Source: Nemertoderma westbladi
Lineage: Eukaryota > Xenacoelomorpha > Nemertodermatida > Nemertodermatidae
Direction of reading: 5' to 3'
DNA length: 43,673 nucleotides
Assembly: GCA_032718475.1 (NCBI GenBank)
Contig: JAUCBJ010008531.1
Span: 1-43,673 of the forward strand
Shown here: positions 32,906 to 43,061 of the stretch, one piece after another
Layout of the letters: every line of letters begins with the position of its first letter
Position numbering within the stretch: position 1 is the stretch's first letter
Notes under the pieces: generated by a model
Databases searched by the model: none
Told to the model about the DNA's origin: nothing
What the model saw: the letters and a program-made list of their open reading frames with translations, nothing else
Translations under genes and position numbers: made by a program

Positions 32906-34226
32906 TCTGTTATAACAGTAGGCCTAGTTTGTTCCTCAACTTTATAAAATCATTATTAATCCATTAAATTAATGCGCTGACACGCCGACTTCTGGGACTG
33001 GAGTCTCATTATATTAATTGTTGTTTTGGAATATTAGGTAGGCCTAATATTAAAACCAACGTTTAAAAACAGAGTAGAGTTAATTACATTTGGAAAAGGA
33101 GGCGGCGTAAACATGGCAAATAACTATATAATATTTATATAACTACATATATTTAAATGACTTGCAGTGTCAGTTTCATTGTTACTAAATACGCGATATA
33201 GTTACAATTTGTACACAAGGAAGTGGGAGTTGGCGCGGCGCATCATAATAAATGTGATTAACTACAGTGACTATATACAGGGAATTCTATAAATCTATGC
33301 CCCGGGATATACAAAAGAATCAATAACAATAACGCCACGATTCGATGAACTCAACACACTAAGGAGCGTCGGGACGTGATTCTAACCGCAACACCACGAA
33401 GTTCGTCGATTTATATACAAGAAACACGAGTCTTAATTAATTAAAACAAGAGTCGCACCCAAAATGTAACATGACTCTCCTTGCGCAAATCAAAAGGGAT
33501 TAAAACCTAAAGCAGTCAACTAGGTTAAAGGAATGAATCGAACTCCATCCAATATTTGATGGATTTTCACACGTAAAACGGAGCGAACTTCTTCGAAGTT
33601 ACTCGCTTCAGCGGCCATTCTCCAGTCCGTTACGTACTAAAGGCGCGCGATAAAGGTTTATGTCCTCGCTCCCTTGGGAGCTCTCTCCAGGACCACTAAC
33701 AAACTTATCTCCCCAGTCACAATGAATAGGACGCATCTGCACGGAATACGCGATGTTGACAGCGTAAAACCTCGTCCTCCCATAGTTGAGTTGGACGAAC
33801 TGAGAGCGCGCTAGTTAATCTAATATATTTAGTAAAATCCCGGCGATTTTAGAGTTTTGATTGAATTGTGGCAAGGAACTGGTTGCTTGGACGTAATGTA
33901 TCTCTCAGTAAATCAACTAGTACCTAACGCCATCTAGAGTTTCTTTATTGAATGTAAAACATTCCGGTTAATTTCAACATAAATTGTTATTCCGATTGTA
34001 CCCTCTGGTAAACTGACGTTCAGTCATATATAATAATACTCTGGGAGCGGTTGAGTTGTGCGCTATTTCGTCTGCTACAGACAATCGAAGCGAACCTTCG
34101 TCTGTTCCTTATACATACTTATACACTATGAGACCACTCGTCCCGAAAATAAATACAAAATGAAGCAATGGTGCCAAAATAGAACGCTCCCAATAGCGTC
34201 ACACCCACCCCACTCCCACAACTCAC

Positions 34227-34398
34227 CTGTTTGGCGGCCTCCGAACTCCAAGAAGCGTACTCACTCCCGTCAGTTATCATGGACACAATACTGAACCCCA
34301 GAACGACTATCATAATGGACGGGGATACGAACTTCCACATAATAATCCAAAAATAGTTGGGTCGATAGCCGATCATCATGTGAAAGTCGTCGCAGAAT
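34227..34398 (-). CDS. SLC6 transporter, penultimate exon (TM11)
   Basis: 172 nt between a near-consensus acceptor (gcatttcag, AG at 34400-34399) and a GTGAGT donor. Its first base completes an Arg codon begun in the upstream exon, giving D-R-F-C-D-D. The translation RFCDDFHMMIGYRPNYFWII followed by W-K-F-V-S-P-S is the characteristic stretch before and into TM11 of SLC6 proteins. G-x-R-P-N-Y-F-W is especially like the amino-acid transporter branch. Confidence 0.93.
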
Positions 34399-35245
34399 CT
34401 GAAATGCGAGAGAAACAACGAATGAGTTACGGACATCTGAAACTCGATAAATTAATAAAACTCCAATCGAGATTCACGGTTAATAAAGTTACAGACGCTA
34501 CAGGCATTCTCATTGCATTCAAAGGAAGTTGAATGGAATGCTTAGATACAAAGTACAGTGATTCCTTTTCAGGGTAAGGTTCATTGAGAATAAATTCAAA
34601 TGCCGTTAATGACATTTGATTGATCATTGAAGATTGAACATAAAAGCTGTGGGTTAGATGGAACCCCAGGACGTCAATCGGTCACACTTAGTGCCTAGCC
34701 CCGAATGCCTCTTCCTCCTTGTCAAGTTTAACTAATTATCAAGCTTTGCACACTAAATGGTTTTTTATGAACTTTAAATTCTCATGGACGTCCCGTGTAC
34801 AAAGTTTACTCATTATTAAACAGACAGGGAAGAAAACATAGAAATGTTAAGGTTATCATTCGTGTCGTGAGTTAGATAATGTACAGGTGACGATACAGGA
34901 TACAGCACCACAAACTTGTGTCAATCACGTGTTGATGACTGGCTTTCGCGTGCGTATATAAAACATTTCTTAAGAATTTGAAAAGCCAGTAAGGTATTCA
35001 TTGATTTGGGGTGGGTTTGATGGGGTGGGTTATATCGAAGCGATCAAAATTCAAATCTGCAGGTGAAAAGCGACACAAATATTAGCCGTTGGAAGTCCAA
35101 AATGAAACTTATTGGAAATGCAATTTGCGGTTTTGCATTTCGTTTACTGTTTGGAATAAGGGGCCACTGTTCTTGCTCCTTTCCTTTACTTTCCTTTAAT
35201 TGATAATAAACTTACCCATTAATATAATAACATATAACGTAATAT
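34399..35245 (-). other. SLC6 intron, 3' part; no gene seen
   Basis: Part of the 8178-nt phase-2 intron (34399-42576). The open frame at 34427-34627 has no family resemblance. Confidence 0.6.
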
Positions 35246-35276
<31 letters not shown>

Positions 35277-35357
35277 TACCACAGACCTCTATATATGTTC
35301 TGTTTCGACGGACTAAATCGCAGTTCTATTCACACTAAATTAGATAAAACGCGTTAC

Positions 35358-35392
<35 letters not shown>
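35246..35392. repeat. Poly-C29 and poly-G33 facing each other
   Basis: A run of 29 C (35246-35274) is followed 85 nt later by a run of 33 G (35360-35392). The two are complementary and could form a 29-bp G:C stem with an 85-nt loop. Weak similarity (catata-acg / cgtatatg) extends the inverted symmetry just outside. Confidence 0.95.
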
Positions 35393-35481
35393 CGTATATG
35401 ACTAACCCCCTGCTGTGGGCCATATGACTGACTACTTTATACAAAAAGCAACGATTCAAGATAAAAATAATCCTACAGTAT

Positions 35482-35487
35482 TTTATT
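35482..35487 (-). promoter_or_regulatory. Candidate polyadenylation signal of the nested gene
   Basis: AATAAA on the minus strand, about 390 nt past the stop at 35879. The run of G/C homopolymers lies just beyond it. Confidence 0.35.
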
Positions 35488-35878
35488 CAAAGTTACTACA
35501 AAGTTGATAAGACACCATGATGCGGCAAATAAAGAATCATATCAAATTGAAAAGAAGTTACTGCAGAGTTACAAAGCTTGTTTAAAAATGACAGAGGAAC
35601 AAAACATATTATTCAATAAATCATCCCTAAATCATCCTTTTCAGTTGCGGTGAATTTGCACCACCATCTGGTAAGATCCCAGGTATGAACATCAACAAGT
35701 TTCACTTCGCAAAATCTTCCGAATTTAGTTGGGATATACTCGAATTAGTTTCATAATAGTATAAATAGTATATATACAACATGTGATAAACGTTTAGAAT
35801 TTTCCATAAAGTTGGCATGTCCGCAACCTCGACACAAATCAAACGTAATTTTTCAGGGAGGTTACAAGTCGACATTGA

Positions 35879-38731
35879 TTACTGGTAAATGGCCATTTTA
35901 CGAGAATGAAGTGATAGAACATCGACAAGTTCGACCTGGCAGATACCAACAACCGATTCATCCAAACCTGTACAAACCCCTCCCATGGAAACAGGGTTAC
36001 AAATATTCTCAGATATTCCTTTCTGTATTTGGACAGATACATCGCCATCTTCCCTTTCCTTTTGTATATCAACTAAGTCCACCCCCACTCTTCCTAAAAT
36101 CTTTATAAATGGTCCACACATTTTACCACTTCCAACATGATTGCCGCTATCAAATGTTTCAAGCCCTTCAATTTCACGATAGGTTAATAAGTTAGAAGAA
36201 GTAACATTGTCAAACATTGGGAAAGCAGTAGTTGTATTGGTTTTAGGGCGAATTCCATCGACATTTGAAATGGTTTTGGAAATAGAAACACCAGAATCTG
36301 AATGCCCTTCGCTCACTGCATTTGTATCGCGATAATGGTGAGATGATTCAACATCTTGGATGTCTAAATCTGATATAGTATCCCAAGTAATATGTTCCTT
36401 ACAGCTGCTGCTGGTATTACACACGTGCAGTCCAGTTGTTGAGGCTAAGTGTTTAATATTGTTTGCGTGGTTTGTTAACTTGATACCCATAGAGATGTTA
36501 TCATTAACTGCATCTGGATCGTACTTATTCTGTTTGTGTTCATTGATCAAAGCACACCCTCCAAATACATCTATCAGTTGAACCTCACACTCTCCCACAA
36601 CCGATCCATTATATGCACGATGAGTGATTCCACAGTGCTGGATGTCATTAGTATTGGTATTGGTATCATCTCTAGTGGTGTGTACAGTTAGAGGATCCCC
36701 GGTGTCAAACGGTTGGCAGTCATTCAGCTTTTTATCAACCTGGTTAGTATCATAAATACTGACGTCTCCGTTACCAAGTGCACTAGAATCTTTAGTATAA
36801 TTACGCGTATGGAAATAACCATCATGAAAAAACAAGATGCCCCCTTCTATAGTATTACCAGCAATAATATCATTAATACTTTTGCAAATATCATCATCAT
36901 TTAATTGAGAAGAGGATTTCTTTCTAATATGCCGATTTAAGTTTTTATCAAAAGATAAAACATCAACTAGTTTCACCCGATATTCTCCATCATCTATTGT
37001 TGAATCAACTGCAATACACTTATTATGTATCATGTCATAGATCAAATCAGATTGCTCTATATCGATTAATTGTACCTCACATTCCATCACAACTGGAATA
37101 CTATGAGCAGGTTTGTAAATATCATCCATATCAATCAGAGGCGACTCACACTCCTCCACAACTGGAATATGATCTATATCGATCAATTGCACCTCACACT
37201 CCCTCACAACTGGAACATTATGAGCAGGTTTGTTAATATCACCTGTATCGATCAGAGGCACCTCACATTCCTCCACAACTGGAATATTATGCGCAGGTTT
37301 GTTTATCTCATCTATATCGATCATTGGCACCTGACTTTCCTTGACATTGTTAATATTATCCATATTGATCAATTGCACCTCACACTCCCTCACAACTGGA
37401 ACATTATGAGCAGGTTTGTTAATATCACCTGTATCGATCAGAGGCAACTCACATTCCTCCACAACTGGAATATTATGCGCAGGTTTGTTTATCTCATCTA
37501 TATCGATCATTGGCACCTGACTTTCCTTGACATTGTTAATATTATCTATATCGATCAATTGCACCTCACACTCCCTCACAACTGGAACACTATGAGCAGG
37601 TTTGTTAATATTATCTATACAGATAAGAGGCACATCACACTCCTCCACAACTGGAATATCAATCGCAGGTGTGTATATCTCATCTATATCGATCAATTGC
37701 ACCTGACATTCCTTCACAACTTGAACATTACGAGCAAGTTTGTTAATATGTTGGCAATGACTAAAATCCTGATGCATACTAGAAGAATGTCCTACATCTC
37801 TTAAAATTTGGTCAGTTTTGTCATACTCAACTTCAATTTCATGTTCATGATAATCTCTATTTGTGATATCATGAAATGTATCCTTCATACAATCAACAAT
37901 GTTGATTCTCAAGGTATTATCAATTGTAATCATACTGGACCCCTGAGTGTCCAAATATTGGCAACAGTTAGACCTATTGTCTAGATTCTGGACAACTTGA
38001 ATCATGCTATTGCTGGAGGTAGAATTCGATGAATTAACTTCCTCATATTTTCTGTTCTTCAAATCAACATTGGACAGAAAATTATTTGTTTTAACGAATG
38101 GAAACTTCACTTTAAGCTTGGGTATTTGTTTCTTTTTAACTCGCTTTGGCAGGTAAATGGCTTTTTCCAATGGTAATTTGTCTACCTCTGAGCTTGGCAA
38201 GCTTGGAAGGTCCACAATAACAGCAGTATTATTTGCAGGATCCTTCATGACTGATATATCGCCAACCTTTGTTTCTTTAGACGTATCTGATGCATTATCA
38301 ACAACCTTATCATTCTTAGCTTTATCACTTAAAATCTTCTCTCGGGATCGCAGAAGTAACTTAATCATATCATCACAACCGAGCTTTTGAGTTATAGGTT
38401 GTAACTGTTCTACAATATCTAACAAATTATCCATATGTAACCCCATTGCCTGCCGAATATTTCCTCTTAATAATTCCTGATATTTCCTCTTACCACCAGT
38501 CACAACATTATCCAAATCCCCTGTATTGTTATAATTTCTGAAACAATTGACCCGAGTTGGTATACTGACTGCCACACCATGATGGAATTTCTTTCTTAAA
38601 GGTAGTTCGTCAGTAATAATAGCCTGTTCTTTGAGAATTTCCAATAAATGCTCAAACTTATCTTCACTATAGTTATTTATATCACAAAATATTTGCTGTT
38701 CAGAATTAGTAAGATTTTCAATTGTTATCAT
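35879..38731 (-). CDS. Intronless nested gene; multi-copy V-x-L-I-D-I motif protein
   Basis: A single 950-codon ORF inside the large SLC6 intron, same strand. ATG at 38731 has A at -3, and an in-frame TAA lies 15 nt upstream. There is no signal peptide or membrane segment. Residues 1-135 are mixed helical; about 196-210 form a basic cluster (PKRVKKKQIPKLKVKF) that looks like a nuclear localisation signal. Residues 338-560 hold eleven copies of a short motif, consensus V-V-x-E-C-E-V-Q-L-I-D-I-D, spaced 16-27 residues apart by linkers like NINKPAHN. A 62-residue super-unit repeats at 399-460 and 461-522. Four more copies occur at about 586, 717, 884 and 933, the last almost at the C-terminus. 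The core (V-x-L-I-D-I plus acidic residues) resembles SUMO-interacting motifs, and V-I-V-D-L at 171-175 is another. Function is inferred, not shown. I do not recognise the family. The ORF length, conserved motif wording and motif copies outside the tandem block argue against a chance frame. Confidence 0.8.
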   Translation of the reverse strand: MITIENLTNSEQQIFCDINNYSEDKFEHLLEILKEQAIITDELPLRKKFHHGVAVSIPTRVNCFRNYNNTGDLDNVVTGGKRKYQELLRGNIRQAMGLHMDNLLDIVEQLQPITQKLGCDDMIKLLLRSREKILSDKAKNDKVVDNASDTSKETKVGDISVMKDPANNTAVIVDLPSLPSSEVDKLPLEKAIYLPKRVKKKQIPKLKVKFPFVKTNNFLSNVDLKNRKYEEVNSSNSTSSNSMIQVVQNLDNRSNCCQYLDTQGSSMITIDNTLRINIVDCMKDTFHDITNRDYHEHEIEVEYDKTDQILRDVGHSSSMHQDFSHCQHINKLARNVQVVKECQVQLIDIDEIYTPAIDIPVVEECDVPLICIDNINKPAHSVPVVRECEVQLIDIDNINNVKESQVPMIDIDEINKPAHNIPVVEECELPLIDTGDINKPAHNVPVVRECEVQLINMDNINNVKESQVPMIDIDEINKPAHNIPVVEECEVPLIDTGDINKPAHNVPVVRECEVQLIDIDHIPVVEECESPLIDMDDIYKPAHSIPVVMECEVQLIDIEQSDLIYDMIHNKCIAVDSTIDDGEYRVKLVDVLSFDKNLNRHIRKKSSSQLNDDDICKSINDIIAGNTIEGGILFFHDGYFHTRNYTKDSSALGNGDVSIYDTNQVDKKLNDCQPFDTGDPLTVHTTRDDTNTNTNDIQHCGITHRAYNGSVVGECEVQLIDVFGGCALINEHKQNKYDPDAVNDNISMGIKLTNHANNIKHLASTTGLHVCNTSSSCKEHITWDTISDLDIQDVESSHHYRDTNAVSEGHSDSGVSISKTISNVDGIRPKTNTTTAFPMFDNVTSSNLLTYREIEGLETFDSGNHVGSGKMCGPFIKILGRVGVDLVDIQKEREDGDVSVQIQKGISENICNPVSMGGVCTGLDESVVGICQVELVDVLSLHSRKMAIYQ
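37050..37720 (-). repeat. Internal coding repeats of the nested gene
   Basis: The tandem motif block at DNA level. Phrases such as atcgatcaattgcacctcac and ccctcacaactggaac recur on the plus strand at intervals of 48-81 bp, with a 186-bp super-repeat. All intervals are multiples of three, as expected for selection on the encoded protein. Confidence 0.9.
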
Positions 38732-40191
38732 TTTTAAATAATATTAATAAGAATGTTGAGATTAATATTGTCAAATGCGAACAGACCTATTATCAGTCAG
38801 TACTTGTATTTGATTATACATAGCTATTATCAAATATATACTTTTCTATTATACATACATACATGATACATGCGGGTATTTTTTTAACAGTATAATTAGA
38901 TAGATTACGTTGCACTGTGCGTGCACTGTAACCTGATTCTTTCCCTAAATTGAAATCTAGCATTGAGATGTGATATTAATTGGCCGAAATGGCATATCGT
39001 TCAGCCACCCCGGGATGGTCTGGCACGCGTCCATTGTACAATAACTGAATAATGTACATTTAACTATTTGATGTCGGATTGATGATGGCACAGGACGCGT
39101 GCACTTCCAATATGTTTGCTGGAGTGGCGCGCTTTTTTTATATAAGAGTGGCGCACTATAGGCCTATCTGGACCACATTTTGTAAATCTAAATCAAAATC
39201 TAAGTTAAGCTGAACTTATTCAGACTTAGTCAGCCTATGGTTCCTACCAATCTTTCATATTTGCACTCTACTGTAATCGGTTTTTGCTTGCCTACCATGT
39301 GGCTTTTATTACTCTATGCTAATACTGTAATACAGTAATACAGTAATGTGCCATAATTGTAGTCATCCGACAGTCTGACAGTAGGCCTACCAACACTGAT
39401 ATAACTTTCAAACAATGTTATTTTAATTGTTAGTTTGTTTTTTGGTTCGGGTTTGTTTGTCAGGCAAAAAACATACCGGTAATATATTTAGCGGAATTTC
39501 TGACAATATTGCCATTTCGTCCGAAGGCAGAAGGGCCGATAATCAGTTAATGGTAGCCTAATAAATAATGCCCGAAATTCGCTAGATTATGACTTTACTG
39601 TTTAGGGTTACGGTACCTTACGCTTTACATTACATTACCTACCCATTTACAATTTAACCAGGGTTTGTTTGGACAGTCACTCTATAATCTAACCTATCCA
39701 TGGTTAACATTTGGGTGGAAAAAATGTTGACCACTGGTATACACAAGCCTATTGCCGATTATTACCCATAATTCAGGAATTCAGCAGTGTCTTTTATTTA
39801 CTCAACTTAGAGTTATAGTTTAAAGAAATCAAGAATAAATATAACGAAATTAAAATACCGGTACATCATTCGTTTAAAATGATTTATAAATAGGCCAAAG
39901 CTAATGTCTGAATATGAGTACTAGTACCGGTATTTTTTATCACCCATATTTGCGGCCTAGTATAATGATAAATATGCCTACGGAATGCCTATGCCAATAT
40001 GCGGGCAACGGGCAGATGAACTCATTTCTGCCTTGCAGCCTTTACGGTATATATAGGGCAGGCGTAGCGCGTAGGCCTATTTCTGTCTGCCTACTCCTAC
40101 AACAGTACACAGTACTCAGTACTCAGTACTGTAGTATCGTATATAAAATACAGATGCGTCATCTGGTCATGCACTAACAGCAATTTGGAAT
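38732..40191 (-). other. SLC6 intron, upstream of the nested gene
   Basis: Should contain the nested gene's promoter. No TATA box at a convincing position. Short tandem phrases aatacagtaatacagtaatg (near 39330) and cagtactcagtactcagtac (near 40110) are present. No further gene is seen. Confidence 0.5.
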
Positions 40192-40215
40192 GGGGGGGGG
40201 GGGGGGGGGGGGGGG
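40192..40215 (+). repeat. Poly-G tract, 24 nt
   Basis: Uninterrupted G run following aat, in intron sequence. Confidence 0.95.
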
Positions 40216-40951
40216 TGTTAGGGGGTACTAGACGAAATTTTGCAGAAAAATATGATCATGATCAGGGGCTAATTTAGGTTGTAGGAGGCCCTAGGCCATA
40301 ACTTTTTGGGAGGCCCTCTATTGAAATTTATATTAAATTTTTAGGGTGAGTGTTAAGCAAGCTGCAAGGCTAATAATTTTTAATTACTTTCCTTGCACTT
40401 TCATAAATAAATGCAAATTTCTGCTACAGTAGATTTAAAAACTTTTCACAGATTAGAATGTATGTTTGAAAGATAATACTGTCACCATTCGCCCATGTCA
40501 GCATGTGAAGAATACCAGGATTTCACTTTTCGGTCGAATTTTTATTGAAATTTTATATATGAAGATTTTTTATTTTTTTAAATTTATCTTTATTAAGTGT
40601 TTTATAGGGCTTATTTCTGTCTTATAACCTGCACATATACTAATTCGTTTATTGTTTTGGTTAGATTCGGCCCTTCTGTAACCTGTGTTTTTGGTGAAAA
40701 CCTGGTTTCTTCACATGAGGGTAACTGCAAACTGAAATATAACAGCAGACAGTCTGGTATACTTCATATGGGCCCTGTCACCCGATTCAGGGCACCGTTA
40801 GCCCTTATTCAATTGTTTGTAGCCCAACAATTTTTTCGCGCACTCAACCATAAATTGGCCTTCACCCTCACTGTTTTGGCTGAACACAACGTCATACAGT
40901 AATACTGTAGCAGTACATATTGCATTGACAATCTGACAATCAACTCCAGAT
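40216..40951 (-). other. SLC6 intron; no gene seen
   Basis: Contains a self-repeating phrase gaggccctaggcc / gaggccctc near 40280-40320, possibly a transposon edge. The frame at 40597-40902 has no family resemblance. Confidence 0.5.
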
Positions 40952-40974
40952 GGGGGGGGGGGGGGGGGGGGGGG
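40952..40974 (+). repeat. Poly-G tract, 23 nt
   Basis: Second long G run, 760 nt from the previous one and also preceded by at. Confidence 0.95.
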
Positions 40975-40996
40975 ACCTGCACCTGACGCAATAAAA

Positions 40997-41105
40997 ATTC
41001 ATCCCTCTCCAGGGGAAATTCGACGCAAATAACAGCTGATTATTCTCAAAAATAAAACTGTATCCTGTTCTATATTGTGCTTATAGTTTATTGTTTTGGT
41101 TAAAT
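40997..41105. repeat. Dispersed repeat, copy 2
   Basis: Partner of 32013-32114 in the same orientation; differs mainly by small indels. Confidence 0.55.
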
Positions 41106-42576
41106 CTCCTAGGAAATAAATACGTACCCCCAATTCTTCCGACGGCAATGGTTATCGGGCCAATGACAAGTGTCTGAAATTCTACAAAATTTCTTAGATT
41201 AGAGCCTCATGACTTACAGTAGGGTTACATTACAGTTTTAATTAGGGTTTGGGCTTGACCAAAAACCTAACCAAAAAAATAAACCCATAAATCCAAGTAA
41301 AAGTGTAGCATAGTCACTAATGTGTGGCTGTACTTTAAACGTTAATAACTCGGCCAAATCTCGGTACACATGTAGTCTAGCAAAAGTTTAAAAAATTTCC
41401 CAAGTTGAATTTGCGTGTGGCCTAAGATAAATTCAGTTAATTAGTTAATTAAGTTGATTAGGGTAAAAACAGCATTTTCAACCTGCCTTTTAAGGGAAAT
41501 TAATTATTTTATAGTATAAGATATAAATAATTATACTTAAAGGTTATACAGCTGTAATCCCCATATCCCCATTCCATTATAGTTTTTAATTAGTTTAAGT
41601 GATTTGCTTTAAGAAATGTGTTTTTATTTCATCTTAACAGTAATTAAGTTATCAAAATTCCCCGGTCACTCTATACTTCCAGCTCCCTCAACAATTGACA
41701 TGCTTGCTATTGCCTATTATTGGTAACCAGTCCAATCCTTCACCACTACAATGGGTAATTACATTTAGGACATAGGCACTAGTGTAATGTGCCATACTAA
41801 TAAGCCAGCTTGCTTATAATATTTATCTCGCAAAATGATTGACTGAGTATTTAATCGTGATTCTTTAGAATAATTAGCTAAATAATTTCGTTGAGGCATC
41901 GAGGTGTTGGCATTGTAAATTAATATTTCAGTAATACTATCGTAATATATAATTAATCAATACTATCGGCATAAGGTAAGTTTTAATATTTCTTAACGAA
42001 TTGGGTCGCCTCTATGCCTAAAATTTAAAACATAAATTTCCTGTTAATACCTCTCTCTGCCTTTCATTAATCAAATGTGCGCCTTTGGGTTGGGGTGGTG
42101 CAGATTAAGAGGGCGGTTGAAGCGACGGGGGAACTTTCCTCTCTTCTTTTATTTATTCTTATTGGTGGTTTGGTTAAATTTCTTAAAAATACAAATTTTG
42201 AGATAGAATACGAACGTGTGTACATATCCTCATACTCATATTCTGTCTCCTATGAACGCTACTGGAATCATTCCACCCGCCGAAAAAAACAATTCTCACC
42301 GGCTGTAAAAATTTCTACATTTTATACATCCGTCTCTACGTAGGAGTTGCAAAATTATGTATTTCCATTTTCGAATATAAGACATTGTTTTAATTCAATT
42401 ATTTATGTGTATTTCTAGAACTGGCCAAATGTATAAGTATTTTTTTCTGAGTGCGATCGAGAGTTTTGGTTAAATAACAGTGATTTCCTTCTGCCCAGAT
42501 AGATTATAACATTTATCGCTGCCCTGGAATAGAGGTTAAAAAGTTTCAGTTTAGTTTGAGTATTTGAGAAACTCAC
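41106..42576 (-). other. SLC6 intron, 5' part; no gene seen
   Basis: AT-rich intron sequence up to the GTGAGT donor at 42576-42575. Confidence 0.6.
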
Positions 42577-42799
42577 CTGTCCAGACCGTAGACCCACGCC
42601 ACTCCGATTACCTCCGACAAAGCGATGATTAAAAGAGGAATTGTAGCCGCATATTCGTCAAACATCTGTAGGACATACTCGCCGCTTCGCAGACTAAATA
42701 CGATACCCAAAAGGAAAGCTGAAACGCAAAGCGCCAGAGAAACAAACTCTCTACGAACATTTTGGAACAGTCGTAAATCCAATAACGACGTTAGTGCAC
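42577..42799 (-). CDS. SLC6-family Na+/Cl--coupled transporter, TM9-TM10 exon
   Basis: 223-nt exon between acceptor gatccttgtag (AG at 42801-42800) and donor ACAG|GTGAGT. It encodes the end of TM8 and the following loop (TSLLDLRLFQNVRRE), TM9 (FVSLALCVSAFLLGIVFSL), the R-S-G-E-Y turn and TM10 (MFDEYAATIPLLIIALSE, then V-I-G-V-A-W-V-Y-G). SLC6 proteins are twelve-helix, LeuT-fold symporters of the plasma membrane that import neurotransmitters or amino acids with sodium. The wording of this exon and the next (W-V-Y-G-L-D-R-F, G-Y-R-P-N-Y-F-W) is closest to the amino-acid transporter branch (B0AT/SIT1-like), a family impression rather than a measured match. The substrate-binding helices TM1, 3 and 6 are encoded beyond the right edge, so substrate cannot be judged. 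It splices in phase 2 to 34227-34398. Confidence 0.93.
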
Positions 42800-43061
42800 C
42801 TACAAGGATCAAAATAAATATTTACTGTATATTACACCGAATAACACTTTATTGGTTTATAAGAAAATAGTTTCAGTCAATTTACGCGCTGTGTGGCGAA
42901 GAAGTAAAATAAACAAATATAACTTCTCCTAGTGTATAAAGTACTTTATCTACACGTATATAATACTTGTACTTAACAATGTTCTCATCCTCCTATTCTT
43001 ATTTGCACTTACTCCTTACGTTCGTTTGAATCTACAGTGATACTTTCTTATGGATCACACC
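42800..43061 (-). other. SLC6 intron; no exon recognised
   Basis: Sequence immediately upstream of the TM9-TM10 exon on the gene strand. I found no exon for TM6-TM8 between here and the window edge. Confidence 0.5.

Larger units (their letters stand above)
31768..34226 (-). other. Intron of the SLC6 gene
   Basis: Phase-0 intron with donor CAG|GTGAGT (GT at 34226-34225). Contains the 36-bp minisatellite at 32249-32905 and a dispersed repeat at 32013-32114. The remainder (32906-34226) holds no recognisable gene. Confidence 0.85.

Noticed and set aside
32105-32947. 280-codon plus-strand ORF and companion frames
   Set aside because: They run through a 36-bp minisatellite whose unit is a multiple of three and lacks stops. 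The region is an intron of a minus-strand gene, and no non-repeat domain flanks it.
34058-34294. Plus-strand ORF over the TM11 exon
   Set aside because: Antisense to a well-supported SLC6 exon.
37070-37804. 244-codon plus-strand ORF
   Set aside because: Antisense shadow of the nested gene's repeat block; it has no motif of its own and exists because the repeat lacks stops on that strand.
35879-38731. Nested ORF as a run of Tudor domains, because of the V-x-L-I-D wording
   Set aside because: Motif spacing is 16-27 residues, far shorter than a Tudor fold of about 60, and the aromatic cage residues are absent.
39480-39620. Possible third copy of the 32013/40997 neighbourhood repeat
   Set aside because: Only a few short phrases (ccgaaattc, ttagggttac) agree with 41150-41230; too weak to call.
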